DNA of 64,000 nucleotides from Phytobacter ursingii (lineage in GTDB: Bacteria > Pseudomonadota > Gammaproteobacteria > Enterobacterales > Enterobacteriaceae), in NCBI GenBank assembly GCA_901456055.1, contig CABDWT010000018.1, positions 1 to 64,000 of the forward strand, in the 5' to 3' direction. A model generated the notes under the pieces. It was not told the DNA's origin and did not search any database. It saw only the letters and a list, made by a program, of their open reading frames with translations. Below are positions 25,757 through 34,917 of the stretch, in pieces. Within the stretch, counting starts at the first letter, position 1, and each line of letters begins with the position of its first letter. A program made the position numbers and the translations under genes.

Positions 25757-27124
25757 ATGCTTTATGTATCGTGGGATCCTATTCTTATTGGTATTTCTTT
25801 TGTCGTGGCGTTCATTGCCTCATTCGTGGCGCTGGATAGCGCCAGCAAAATTTTTTCTTCCTCAGCTCGCGGCGCACTTTTCTGGCGATTCTGCGGCGGA
25901 GCGACATTGGGCATGGGAATATGGTCAATGCATTTTGTGGGTATGCTGGCAATGCGCATGCCCATTGTGATGCATTACGATCTGGTGTTGACCATTGCTT
26001 CTTTTGTCGTTGCGTTAATTGCCGCGACACTTGCCATTAATGTAGTAGTTAGCGAAGAGATGCTCCCTTTTCGACGCCTGATGCTGGCGACCTGTTTATT
26101 GTCTCTGGGTATAGTGGGAATGCACGCTCTCGGTATGGCCGCCCTCACCGATTACGTCACTCTATACTGGAATACGCCGCGTCTTGTCCTCTCTGTAACC
26201 ATTGCCTTTTTCGCCTCCGGCTTTTCGCTATGGCTTGCCTTTGTTCGCCAGTTCAATCAGCACCGGGCCTTTATCTCTCGGGTTTTCGCAGGTCTCGTCC
26301 TCGGCATTACCATATGCGCAATGCATTATGTGGCGATGAGCGCCGTTGAGTTCAGCAATGGTAAAGACAGCAGCGGAATTATTGTTCGCAGCACCGCCTA
26401 CTACTCTACGCATACCAGCGTGAGCGAAGCCGGCCTTTCAATCTGGGTATCCACCTCCACGCTCATTGTATTGGGAATCATGTTGTTTATTTCGCTCATT
26501 GATTCCCAAATCCGCACCTCACGACTTACAGAAAGCCTGCGTCAGTTGAATCACCAACTGGAGATGCAGGCCCATTTCGATCCCCTGACCAACCTGGCAA
26601 ACCGTATTCAATTCGATGTCTTACTGGATGCATGCCTCGCCAGTGCAGCAGCCCAGCGGCAGCGATTCGCCTTATTATTTATGGATCTTGACCGTTTCAA
26701 GCAGGTCAATGATGCCTATGGACACCACGTTGGCGATTTATTATTGAAATCTGTAGCCGTAAGACTTTCGACATGTGTTAATGCAAAAATGACGCTGGCG
26801 CGTCTTGGGGGAGATGAGTTTATTTTGCTGGTACCTGATTGTATTGATGAAGAAATCACCACACTGGCAAAAAGACTGGTAGACACGATTCATTTTCCAT
26901 TTTACGAGCAAGGCCATGTCATTAACGTGTCATTAAGTGTGGGCATCAGTTTTTATCCCCAGCATGGGGATACCGTGCAGGACCTCAAATTTAAAGCAGA
27001 TGCCGCAATGTACCGTGTCAAAAAAAATGGACGTAATGGTTGGGAAGTCTGGCATCCGGCAATCACTCACAATGTGGCAAATACTCCTTTTTTCCTCTCA
27101 GATATCTCCATCAATCAAAAGTAA
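25757..27124 (+). CDS. MHYT-domain diguanylate cyclase
   Basis: 455 residues from the ATG at 25757 (MLYVSWDPILIG, the usual MHYT-family beginning); a GTG at 25745 is an alternative. Seven transmembrane segments form an MHYT sensor with three copies of the motif: MHFV at 58-61, MHAL at 122-125 and MHYV at 189-192. The conserved His and Met are proposed to bind copper and sense O2, CO or NO. A GGDEF domain follows, with intact GGDEF at 351-355. No RxxD product-inhibition site lies five residues upstream and no EAL domain is present, so it should make c-di-GMP without I-site feedback. A perfect FliA promoter lies upstream. Absent from E. coli K-12. Confidence 0.9.
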   Translation: MLYVSWDPILIGISFVVAFIASFVALDSASKIFSSSARGALFWRFCGGATLGMGIWSMHFVGMLAMRMPIVMHYDLVLTIASFVVALIAATLAINVVVSEEMLPFRRLMLATCLLSLGIVGMHALGMAALTDYVTLYWNTPRLVLSVTIAFFASGFSLWLAFVRQFNQHRAFISRVFAGLVLGITICAMHYVAMSAVEFSNGKDSSGIIVRSTAYYSTHTSVSEAGLSIWVSTSTLIVLGIMLFISLIDSQIRTSRLTESLRQLNHQLEMQAHFDPLTNLANRIQFDVLLDACLASAAAQRQRFALLFMDLDRFKQVNDAYGHHVGDLLLKSVAVRLSTCVNAKMTLARLGGDEFILLVPDCIDEEITTLAKRLVDTIHFPFYEQGHVINVSLSVGISFYPQHGDTVQDLKFKADAAMYRVKKNGRNGWEVWHPAITHNVANTPFFLSDISINQK

Positions 27125-27267
27125 AAGTTTCTTATTGCAGCGATACATACCAATTCACCTTTTTTTGCGTTAGATTTTCCTCAAGCCTGATAAAAAAACT
27201 GCCGAAAAAGCTATTATTCACCAGGTTACAATAATGAAAGCGACGCGCAAAATAAGGGGATAAACCC

Positions 27268-28488
27268 ATGCTGACAGATCACCTGGATGCGCTGAATCTG
27301 CTGACGACACCGGTCTGGGTAGTCTCACCTGAAAGTGAAGAGTTGCTCTTCACCAACATAGCGGCAAAGAAATTGACCGCCGAGGGTTCATTACGGGAAT
27401 TGCGAACCGGCAAATATTCCGCCTATGCGCAGCACAGCTTAGCTATGTACCTGCCGGGCCTCAGGAACCAGCATAATATTGTCGAAGTCTGGACTGTTCA
27501 TATTGATGGCGAAGCGGTTAGCCTGAGTTGTAAAGCATCTCTGCGTGAAATCAGTGACGTAGGCGAGGTGATTCTTTTTGAAGGAATATCATCGGGAACA
27601 CCCGTCAGACTTAAAGCCAGCCGTTCAACCCCGTACCGCCCACGCAAACAGGGTTTTTATGCTCGCTTTTTCTATACAAATTCTGCCCCCATCCTGCTTA
27701 TTGATCCCGCCAGAGATGGCCTGATTGTTGATGCCAACCTCGCCGCATTACGTTTTTACGGCTACTCCTACGATGAGATATGCCAAAAGCATACCTGGGA
27801 AATCAACACCCTCGGACGTGGCATTTTGCCGGTGATGGCGGAGATCGCTCATCTGCCTGGCGGTCACAGACCACTCAATTTTGTGCACAAACTGGCAGAT
27901 GGCTCTACCCGCCATGTCCAGACCTATGCAGGCCCGGTTGAAATCTATAATGAGCGACTGATGCTATGCATCATCCACGACATTACCGAGCAGAAACGTC
28001 TTGAGCAGGAACTGGAATATGCCGCACACCGTGATTTACTGACCGGTTTGCTGAACCGCCGACAGTTCTACCATCTGACCGAACACATTATGCCGACTGC
28101 GTTCGATTTCAGCCTGTTGCTGGTCGATACCGACCATTTTAAACGCATCAACGATCAGTATGGACACCAGAAAGGCGATGAAGTCCTGATACAACTGTCC
28201 CGCACGCTTGAGCAACATTGTCGACGCGGAGACTGTGTTTTCCGCTGGGGAGGTGAAGAATTTCTTATACTGTTGCCTCACACGACAGAGGAAACCGCTA
28301 TTGGCGTCGCTGAGCAGTTACGTGAAGCCGTCGCCGGTATCAATATACCCCAACTGCCAGGCTGTACTGTGAGTATTGGCGTCGCTCGACACCTGGCGGG
28401 AGAGTCACTGGATGACCTGTTTAAGCGTGTTGATGATGCGTTGTACCGTGCAAAAAACAGTGGGCGTAATAAAGTGCTGGCAGCCTGA
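27268..28488 (+). CDS. dgcM: diguanylate cyclase DgcM (YdaM)
   Basis: 406 residues, close to E. coli DgcM (410). The N-terminal 120 residues form a PAS-like region, a second PAS domain (about 130-240) follows, then a GGDEF domain with active-site GGEEF at 328-332 and an inhibitory I-site RRGD at 319-322, exactly five residues upstream. In E. coli, DgcM makes c-di-GMP and also binds the regulator MlrA to switch on csgD and curli, held in check by PdeR, whose gene lies 23 kb away in this window. The ribosome-binding site is AAGGGGATAAACCC. A terminator follows. Confidence 0.93.
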   Translation: MLTDHLDALNLLTTPVWVVSPESEELLFTNIAAKKLTAEGSLRELRTGKYSAYAQHSLAMYLPGLRNQHNIVEVWTVHIDGEAVSLSCKASLREISDVGEVILFEGISSGTPVRLKASRSTPYRPRKQGFYARFFYTNSAPILLIDPARDGLIVDANLAALRFYGYSYDEICQKHTWEINTLGRGILPVMAEIAHLPGGHRPLNFVHKLADGSTRHVQTYAGPVEIYNERLMLCIIHDITEQKRLEQELEYAAHRDLLTGLLNRRQFYHLTEHIMPTAFDFSLLLVDTDHFKRINDQYGHQKGDEVLIQLSRTLEQHCRRGDCVFRWGGEEFLILLPHTTEETAIGVAEQLREAVAGINIPQLPGCTVSIGVARHLAGESLDDLFKRVDDALYRAKNSGRNKVLAA

Positions 28489-28505
28489 ATTCGCGGCAAA
28501 AAAAT

Positions 28506-28527
28506 GCGCCCTTGCGAGGGCGCTTTT
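28506..28527 (+). terminator. terminator after dgcM
   Basis: GCGCCCT-TGCG-AGGGCGC followed by TTTT, 17 bases after the dgcM stop. Confidence 0.88.
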
Positions 28528-28543
28528 CAACGATGGGCGATAT

Positions 28544-28732
28544 TTAGTGGATGCCCATCCGCCAGGCAAAATCAATCTCTTCTTTCAGCTCGCTGTGCGA
28601 GAGTGTCAGCAAATCCGCAAATTCCAGCCTGAGTTGTTTTAATTTCTTAAGGTATTCCGCAGGCGTTAATCCGCTTTTATCGCGACGGAGATATTCAATT
28701 GCCAGTTGAGTGGGGTCTAATTCGGTGTGCAT
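28544..28732 (-). CDS. hypothetical 62-residue cytoplasmic protein
   Basis: The ATG at 28732 has ATGAGGATTAT directly upstream, a good ribosome-binding site; an in-frame ATG at 28786 does not. The protein (MHTELDPTQLAIEYLRRD...) is charged and predicted mostly helical, with the heptad-like stretch GLTPAEYLKKLKQLRLEF and a tail ending EEIDFAWRMGIH. No signal peptide, membrane segment or cysteine. I do not recognise a family with certainty. It converges on dgcM, whose terminator lies 17 bases past its stop. It is probably a real conserved small enterobacterial gene. Confidence 0.62.
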   Translation of the reverse strand: MHTELDPTQLAIEYLRRDKSGLTPAEYLKKLKQLRLEFADLLTLSHSELKEEIDFAWRMGIH

Positions 28733-29084
28733 ATAATCCTCATATGTGGTTAAAACATAATCACTATAACACATCTTTTCGGCCATTTTTTGACCAAAAT
28801 CGTATATATGTCCGCCATCACACTAATTTTTGTGCATAGCAGGCATGAAAATTCAAGAGGTTATGCCGAACTGAAAATTGCACAACTTGCCGATAAAAAA
28901 TTCATGACTTTCGCCAATGTGGATGCCACCTGCTGTTCCTCCCGGCCCGTCATCGCGACGCAACCCGGCTGGCCCCCCTTTTCAGTGACAGAATCGGTTG
29001 ATGCGAACAACGCGATACTGGCGCTTCATCAGCGCCAGTTGAGATGTCGAAAAACGCTATAACTGCTCAAGTGAGCTTATAAAA
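28733..29084. other. intergenic junction between dgcM side and mppA
   Basis: About 350 bp with no supported gene. It includes a perfect 9-bp inverted repeat ACTGGCGCT-TCATC-AGCGCCAGT (29017-29039), 45 bases beyond the mppA stop, probably an mRNA 3'-end hairpin. In E. coli K-12 the ynaI-uspE-fnr-ogt-abg-smrA block separates mppA from dgcM; here only this stretch and the 62-residue gene do. Confidence 0.55.
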
Positions 29085-30701
29085 TCAATGCTTTATCAAG
29101 TACATCGTGCGGGTGTAAGCCACATCTTCCGGGTTAGTAATGGGGTAACCCTTCAACCACGGCTTAATCAGACGACCATTGGTATATTGATAGACCGGGA
29201 TGATTGGCGCTTTTTCGGCAATGACTTTCTCTGCCGCATTGTAATCCGCATTACGGGCGTCGGCCTGCGTCTCCTGAGCAGCCTGACTAAGAATCTTGTC
29301 ATAGGCCGGATCGTTAAAACGGGCGATATTGCCGCTGTGAGTGGATGTCAGCAGCGACAGGAAGGTGGACGGTTCATTATAATCCCCCACCCATGAGGCG
29401 CGAATAACATCAAAGTTGCCAGTATTACGGCTATCGATATACGTTTTCCATTCCTGGTTTTGCAGTTTGACATCAATGCCCAGATTCTTTTTCCACATCG
29501 ATGCCACCGCAATCGCGATTTTCTGATGCGTTTCGGAGGTGTTATACAGCAGCGTCAATTCCAGCGGACGTTGTGGCCCATAACCTGCAGCCTGGAGAAG
29601 TGTTTTTGCCTGGGCATTAAGCTCCGCCTGGCTCATCTTTTCGAATGCCGACGGCTGCGGTTTAAACCCTGCGGTGACGTCCGGTGTAAATCGCCAGGCC
29701 GGTTTTTCCCCTGTTCCCAATACCTTCTCAGCCATCACGCGGCGATCAACTGTCATACTTAGCGCCAGACGTACGCGTGGATCGGCTGTTGGCCCTTTTT
29801 GCGTATTGAGGGCATAGTAATAGGTGCCGAGCTGCGGTGGCGTGTAAACCTGGCCGGGAATATCCTTAAGCAATTTCTGGTACTGATTTTTCGGGAACGA
29901 CTCAGTGATATCGATCCCCCCGGCAAGATAACGGTTTGTCGCCGCTGTTTCCTGATTGATCGGCACAAACGTCACTTTCTGAATAACGGTTTTACCGTTG
30001 TCCCAGTAATGGGTGTTAGGTTTGAGTTCAATTTTCTCATTCACCACCCGGCTTTCCAGCACATAAGCGCCATTGCCGACCAGGTTTCCGGGACGTGTCC
30101 AGTCCGGGCCGCTTTCAACATTGGCTTTCTGCACCGGGTAAAACGCGAAATTAGCTGCAAGGTTCGCAAACCATGGCAGCGGCTTATCGAGTTGCACCCG
30201 CAACGTATGGGCATCAACCGCCGTCACGCCAAGCTTATCCGGGGTGGCTTTGCCATCGATAATGTTCTGGGCACTGGTGATACCAGCCAGCGCTGCAAAC
30301 CAGGCAAAGGGTGACGTTGTTTTCGGGTCGACCAGGCGCTGCCAACTGTAAACAAAATCCTGCGCGGTGACCGGCGTACCATCAGACCACTTTGCATTAC
30401 TACGCAGGGAGAATGTCCAGACGCGGTTATCGCTGGTCTGCCATTGAGTGGCTACACCCGGGATGATCTCACCTTTCTCATTCTGATTCACCAGGCCTTC
30501 GTAAAGATCGCGAATGACCTGAATTTCCGGCAGCCCTACCGCCTTCGCCGGATCAAGCGTCGCGGGTTCGTCTTTAATATGGCGAACCAACTCCTGTTTC
30601 TGGGCCAGTACCGTACCTGGCGGAACATCCGCTGCCCAGGGCGATGAGGAAAAACCACAGAGTAAAAGCGCATAACTGAGCAACGAGACAGGATGCTTCA
30701 T
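29085..30701 (-). CDS. mppA: MppA periplasmic murein tripeptide-binding protein
   Basis: 538 residues from the ATG at 30701 (MKHPVSLLSYALLLCG), which AAAGGGGATCTC precedes; the open frame extends 54 codons further without a signal peptide. The signal peptide ends near AAD, residue 25. It is an OppA-family solute-binding protein with the family signature around WSDGTPVTAQDFVYSWQR. MppA binds L-Ala-gamma-D-Glu-meso-diaminopimelate and hands it to the Opp transporter for murein recycling. The divergent mpaA gene acts on the same peptide in the cytoplasm, so the pair forms a recycling locus. Confidence 0.95.
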   Translation of the reverse strand: MKHPVSLLSYALLLCGFSSSPWAADVPPGTVLAQKQELVRHIKDEPATLDPAKAVGLPEIQVIRDLYEGLVNQNEKGEIIPGVATQWQTSDNRVWTFSLRSNAKWSDGTPVTAQDFVYSWQRLVDPKTTSPFAWFAALAGITSAQNIIDGKATPDKLGVTAVDAHTLRVQLDKPLPWFANLAANFAFYPVQKANVESGPDWTRPGNLVGNGAYVLESRVVNEKIELKPNTHYWDNGKTVIQKVTFVPINQETAATNRYLAGGIDITESFPKNQYQKLLKDIPGQVYTPPQLGTYYYALNTQKGPTADPRVRLALSMTVDRRVMAEKVLGTGEKPAWRFTPDVTAGFKPQPSAFEKMSQAELNAQAKTLLQAAGYGPQRPLELTLLYNTSETHQKIAIAVASMWKKNLGIDVKLQNQEWKTYIDSRNTGNFDVIRASWVGDYNEPSTFLSLLTSTHSGNIARFNDPAYDKILSQAAQETQADARNADYNAAEKVIAEKAPIIPVYQYTNGRLIKPWLKGYPITNPEDVAYTRTMYLIKH

Positions 30702-30888
30702 GAGATCCCCTTTTCTGTTTTGAAGCAAAGCGAAAGATGAGGTAATTATTTGTTTTAGAACGAGCGAATGCAAATTTTCGTCGATGGAAAGTTGATGGCT
30801 ATTCCTTTTTACCGGAATAGAGCAATAATTTGCCCAGGCGAGAAATATGCCCGACACTTGCAATAAGCCAACCCAAAAAAGGATGACT

Positions 30889-31602
30889 ATGCCTGCTTCA
30901 CGCCCACGCCCGGAACGGGGGACTTTTCCTTCCGGTAGCGAATATTACGGACGTTCTCTGTTAGGTGCTCCGCTCATGTGGTTTCCGGCAACCGAAGCCT
31001 CACACGCCAGCGGGCTAATCATCGCGGGAACGCACGGAGATGAAAATTCTTCTATCGTGACGCTTTCCTGCGCCTTACGTACGCTGAAACCAGAACTGCG
31101 GCACCACCACGTGGTGCTGGCCGTTAATCCCGATGGTTGCCAGCTTGGCCTGCGTGCTAATGCTAATGGCGTGGATTTGAATCGCAATTTCCCGGCCGCA
31201 AACTGGAAACCTGGCGAAACGGTTTATCGCTGGAATAGTGCTGCCGAAGCGCGCGATGTCGTGTTATCAACTGGCGACGCCCCCGGCTCAGAACCGGAAA
31301 CCCAGGCATTATGCCAGTTGATACACCAGTTGCGTCCGGCGTGGGTGGTGTCGTTTCATGACCCGCTGGCGTGTGTGGAAGATCCGCGTAATAGTGCGTT
31401 TGGTCAGTGGCTGGCGCAGGCGTTTAATCTACCGCTGGTCACCAGTGTGGGTTACGAAACGCCAGGCTCTTTCGGCAGTTGGTGTGCGGATATGGATTTG
31501 CACTGCATCACAATGGAGTTCCCGCCAGTTTCTGCCGATGAAGCCAGCGAGAAATACCTTAGCGCGATGATCGCACTATTGCATCATGATACGGAAAGAT
31601 GA
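30889..31602 (+). CDS. mpaA: MpaA murein tripeptide amidase (gamma-D-Glu-mDap carboxypeptidase)
   Basis: 237 residues from the ATG at 30889 with AAGGA five bases upstream; this start aligns with E. coli MpaA, while ATGs at 30847 and 30883 do not. It belongs to the zinc carboxypeptidase family M14: zinc ligands in AGTHGDEN (His, Glu) and SFHDPL (His), with a conserved DLNRNFP. It splits the gamma-D-Glu to diaminopimelate bond of recycled murein tripeptide in the cytoplasm. The released L-Ala-D-Glu is the substrate of the converging ycjG, whose end overlaps by 19 bp. Confidence 0.94.
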   Translation: MPASRPRPERGTFPSGSEYYGRSLLGAPLMWFPATEASHASGLIIAGTHGDENSSIVTLSCALRTLKPELRHHHVVLAVNPDGCQLGLRANANGVDLNRNFPAANWKPGETVYRWNSAAEARDVVLSTGDAPGSEPETQALCQLIHQLRPAWVVSFHDPLACVEDPRNSAFGQWLAQAFNLPLVTSVGYETPGSFGSWCADMDLHCITMEFPPVSADEASEKYLSAMIALLHHDTER

Positions 31603-32558
31603 AGCTGACCCGGCGTAAATTGCAACGCCGGTTCGACATCCACCGCAAGCCAGGTGGGGCCGTCGAGATCGGCAAAGCGAACCTCACCCACCAAAGGTAG
31701 TGCCGCAGCTATTGCCCGTGAAGTGCAAATCATGCACCCCAGCATCAGCCCAAAACCTTGCTCTCGCGCCGCACGGGCCAGGGCCAGCGCTTCTGTCAGC
31801 CCACCGGTTTTATCCAGCTTGATGTTAACCATTTCATAACGCCCCGCCAGCGCAGCGAGATCCCGTTGCGTGTGACAACTTTCATCGGCACAGATGGGCA
31901 ACGGATGAATAAAGTTATCCAGCGCGGCATCATCGCCTGCCGGAAGCGGCTGTTCGAGCATTGCCACGCCAAGATCTGCCAGAAGCTGGCAGCGGGCGGC
32001 AAGACCTTCACTTTGCCAGGCCTCATTAGCATCAACAATCAACGTCGCTTCCGGCGCAGCGGCACGTATTGCCACCAGCCTTTCGCTGATTAAGTGATCG
32101 TCAAGTTTCACCTTAAGTAGTCTGGCACCGGCCTCCCACAGCGCTGATGCACTGGCGGCCATTTGTTCAGGCGTGCCGATGACCACTGTTTGCGCCGTGG
32201 TGACTGCAGCGGGCAATGTCACCCCCACATACTGCCCAAGCGTGATTCCCTGTCGCCGGGCTTCCAGATCCCAAAGCGCGCAGTCTACGGCATTACGCGC
32301 CGCGCCGGCAGGAAGCAATGTCTGAAGTTCTTCACGGGTCAGACGGTTTTCCAGTTGCGGTAGAATCGTCATAATCTGCGCAATCACCGAAGCCTCGCTT
32401 TCGCCATAACGTGGGTATGGCGTGCATTCTCCTACAGCTTTGACACCGTCCTCTTCCAGCTCAACGACCACTACCCGGGCCTCGCTGCGCGCACCCCGTG
32501 CGATCACAAAAGGCGTATGTAACGGCCAGGTTTCATCATAAACCTTAACGCTTCTCAT
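31584..32558 (-). CDS. ycjG: L-Ala-D/L-Glu epimerase YcjG
   Basis: 324 residues from the ATG at 32558 (MRSVKVYDETWPLHTPF), just after GGAGAAAAGG; the longer open frame upstream is non-coding in character. It is an enolase-superfamily enzyme of the dipeptide-epimerase group: catalytic Lys in KVKLD, metal ligands in VDANEAW, EQPLP and ADESCH, and the second catalytic Lys in NIKLDKTGG. It converts L-Ala-D-Glu to L-Ala-L-Glu so that murein peptides can be used as food, completing the MppA-MpaA pathway in this locus. Confidence 0.94.
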   Translation of the reverse strand: MRSVKVYDETWPLHTPFVIARGARSEARVVVVELEEDGVKAVGECTPYPRYGESEASVIAQIMTILPQLENRLTREELQTLLPAGAARNAVDCALWDLEARRQGITLGQYVGVTLPAAVTTAQTVVIGTPEQMAASASALWEAGARLLKVKLDDHLISERLVAIRAAAPEATLIVDANEAWQSEGLAARCQLLADLGVAMLEQPLPAGDDAALDNFIHPLPICADESCHTQRDLAALAGRYEMVNIKLDKTGGLTEALALARAAREQGFGLMLGCMICTSRAIAAALPLVGEVRFADLDGPTWLAVDVEPALQFTPGQLHLSVS

Positions 32559-32675
32559 CCTTTTCTCCTCTGCCGCCCTTTCCACGATTATAGATGTGAA
32601 ATTAGGTTTGCCGTGGTCCTTGCTTTCAGAATACACTAGCGACGAAGTTAACTATATGTAAACAGGAAGATATCT

Positions 32676-33182
32676 ATGTCACAACTTGTCCATTTCCAGG
32701 GTAATCCAGTTTCCGTTGCCGGTAAGATTCCGCAGATCGGTTCTAAAGCCGCACCGTTCTTTCTCGTGGCGAAAGACTTGTCTGATGTTGCTTTAAGCCA
32801 GTTTGCTGGTAAACGTAAAGTTCTTAATATTTTCCCGAGCATTGATACCGGCGTATGTGCCGCATCGGTACGTAAATTTAACGAACTGGCAACAGGCGTA
32901 AACGATACTGTCGTTCTGTGCATCTCTGCTGACCTGCCGTTCGCCCAGTCTCGCTTCTGCGGCGCAGAAGGTCTGAGCAATGTCATTACTCTCTCCACAC
33001 TGCGCAACACTGAGTTCCTGGAAAACTATGGTGTGGGAATTTCCGAAGGCGCGCTGAAAGGTCTGGCGGCACGTGCCGTGGTGGTCATTGACGAAAACGA
33101 CAACGTCATTTTCAGTCAGCTGGTGAATGAAATCACCAATGAGCCTGACTACGCTGCCGCACTGGAAGTGCTGAAAGGCTAA
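32676..33182 (+). CDS. tpx: thiol peroxidase Tpx
   Basis: 168 residues, as in E. coli. An atypical 2-Cys peroxiredoxin with peroxidatic C61 (in TGVCAAS) and resolving C95 (in SRFCGAE), plus C82. It removes hydrogen and lipid peroxides with thioredoxin as reductant, in the periplasm or cytoplasm. The ribosome-binding site is CAGGAAGATATCT. A hairpin terminator is shared with tyrR, which converges on it. Confidence 0.97.
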   Translation: MSQLVHFQGNPVSVAGKIPQIGSKAAPFFLVAKDLSDVALSQFAGKRKVLNIFPSIDTGVCAASVRKFNELATGVNDTVVLCISADLPFAQSRFCGAEGLSNVITLSTLRNTEFLENYGVGISEGALKGLAARAVVVIDENDNVIFSQLVNEITNEPDYAAALEVLKG

Positions 33183-33190
33183 GAAAATCT

Positions 33191-33216
33191 GCCCGGCAAC
33201 ATCCGGTTTGCCGGGC
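33191..33216 (+). terminator. hairpin between tpx and tyrR
   Basis: GCCCGGCAA / TTGCCGGGC stem (33191-33199 and 33208-33216) with an 8-base loop, between the converging ends of tpx and tyrR. There is no T run, so strength is uncertain. Confidence 0.65.
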
Positions 33217-33224
33217 CATGCATC

Positions 33225-34766
33225 CTACTCGTCGCCCTTTTTCTGATTCAATCCATATTCCCGTAATTTATTCGCGATCGCTGTATGCGAGACGCCCAGG
33301 CGCTTAGCCAGCTTACGCGTACTGGGAAAACTACGATAAAGTTGTGTTAACACCGAGCGTTCAAAACGACTGGTGATCTCATCGAGCGACCCTTCCATGG
33401 CATCTTCGCCGACAGGCATGGTGGCGGCATCAAAGTCCGGCAGCAGGATATCCTGTGAGCGGAGTTCGTACCCCTCCAGTTGGGTAAGCGCGCGATAAAC
33501 TGCGTTTTTCAACTGACGGACATTGCCCGGCCAGCCATAGCGCGTCAAAACATTACCCAGTTCGGCTGACAATTTAGGCCGGGGAACGCCTTGCTCATCG
33601 GCAAAACGGGCAACAAAAAGCTCGGTCAGCGGCATGATATCCTGCGGGCGCTCCCGCAATGGTGGGAGATTTAGCGTCAGAACATTCAGACGGTAATAGA
33701 GATCTTCTCTGAAAACGCCCTTTTGCACCAAATCAACCAGGTTACGCTGGGTGGCGCAAATCACTCGCACATCAACGTGAACTTCATGGTCTTCACCAAC
33801 CCGGCGGAATGTCCCGTCGTTGAGAAAACGCAGCAGTTTAACCTGCATACGCGCCGACATTTCGCCGATTTCATCCAGCAACACCGATCCGCCATTAGCC
33901 TGTTCAAAGAACCCTTTTTTCCCTTCCGGGGCATGACCGAACAGTTCACTTTCGACGGCATCTTCCGGAATCGAGGCGCAGTTTAGCGCCAGATAAGGTT
34001 TTGCCGCCCGGGGGCTGGCCAGATGACAGGCCCGTGCCAGCAGATCTTTACCGGTACCTGTATCACCGGTAATCAGTAGCGGTGCGGTGAGCGTAGCCAG
34101 CTTCCGGGCCTGCTCCAGCACCTGACGCATCTTCGGACTGACAGCGATAATCTGGCTGAATGCCCCCAGATCCTGATGCGAAAGATTTTGTAACTGGCGA
34201 CCCATTCGCACGGTGGAACGTAGCATGACCACCGCGCCGGTCAGAACCGGTTCTCCGGTTTCTCCTTCCAGGTGGACCGGGGTGATTTCCATCAGGAAGT
34301 TTTGCCCATTAATGGCGACATGTTCGCTATGAGAGCTGTGCGGGTTGCTTTCCAGCCAACGCGTAAAATTGAAACCGGAAATCAGTTGTACCGCGTTGTG
34401 ATTGCGCAATTTACTCTGGTCCAGCGCAAAGAGCTGACAACTGGCCGGGTTCGCCAGTTCGATCTTCCCTTTCATATCCAGCGATAAAACGGGTTCCGGC
34501 AACGCCTCCAGCACCGCGCTCAGTGCACGATGCTCTCGTTCGGAAGGCATCCACAATACGGTGCGCACGTCAGTTACGCCGGGGATACGGCGAATTTCCG
34601 CCATCAGGCTGCTGAATGTATTAAATTCCAGGGCAGCAAAATTCAGGTAGATGCGCCCGACAGGGTCTATCTCAATTCCGCGTAAATCGATGCCACGTAA
34701 CACCAGTAAATCCAGCAGTTCGCGTGTCAGACCCAGCCGGTCCTCACAAAAGACTTCAAGACGCAT
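33225..34766 (-). CDS. tyrR: transcriptional regulator TyrR
   Basis: 513 residues, as in E. coli. An ACT domain (about 1-75) is followed by a PAS domain (about 78-190), an AAA+ ATPase with Walker A GDTGTGKD near 234, and a C-terminal helix-turn-helix (TRKLAKRLGVSHTAIANKLREY). The GAFTGA loop that contacts sigma-54 is missing (GHAPEGKKGFFEQ instead), as expected for a sigma-70 regulator. TyrR controls aromatic amino-acid synthesis and transport in response to tyrosine, phenylalanine and tryptophan. A palindromic TyrR box 71 bases upstream of the start suggests autoregulation. Confidence 0.96.
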   Translation of the reverse strand: MRLEVFCEDRLGLTRELLDLLVLRGIDLRGIEIDPVGRIYLNFAALEFNTFSSLMAEIRRIPGVTDVRTVLWMPSEREHRALSAVLEALPEPVLSLDMKGKIELANPASCQLFALDQSKLRNHNAVQLISGFNFTRWLESNPHSSHSEHVAINGQNFLMEITPVHLEGETGEPVLTGAVVMLRSTVRMGRQLQNLSHQDLGAFSQIIAVSPKMRQVLEQARKLATLTAPLLITGDTGTGKDLLARACHLASPRAAKPYLALNCASIPEDAVESELFGHAPEGKKGFFEQANGGSVLLDEIGEMSARMQVKLLRFLNDGTFRRVGEDHEVHVDVRVICATQRNLVDLVQKGVFREDLYYRLNVLTLNLPPLRERPQDIMPLTELFVARFADEQGVPRPKLSAELGNVLTRYGWPGNVRQLKNAVYRALTQLEGYELRSQDILLPDFDAATMPVGEDAMEGSLDEITSRFERSVLTQLYRSFPSTRKLAKRLGVSHTAIANKLREYGLNQKKGDE

Positions 34767-34836
34767 GAAAATATCACCCTACATAATCAACTAATGCCAG
34801 GATGATATGTCAGTTACTGTCTGGCAGGAAGATGTC

Positions 34837-34854
34837 TGTCAAGAAATATTGACA
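34837..34854 (-). promoter_or_regulatory. TyrR box in the tyrR promoter
   Basis: TGTCAA-GAAATA-TTGACA is a perfect 18-bp palindrome matching TGTAAA-N6-TTTACA with one symmetric change per arm and keeping the essential G and C. It sits in the tyrR upstream region, in line with the known autoregulation of tyrR. Confidence 0.7.
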
Positions 34855-34917
34855 GCACGGTGGAAAAATGGGCGCTGTGCCGTAAAGTTAAACGCGCGGC
34901 GCGCAATTTATCGCCCA

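Noticed and set aside
27182-27208. A possible second sigma-28 promoter (CAAG-N15-GCCGAAAA) upstream of dgcM.
   Set aside because: The -35 part matches only two of four bases; dgcM is known as a sigma-S gene in E. coli, so the match is probably chance.
28790-29062. A 90-codon plus-strand frame and a 54-codon minus-strand open stretch (about 28861-29020).
   Set aside because: Neither has a ribosome-binding site or family features; the minus-strand stretch could be a gene remnant but nothing supports this.
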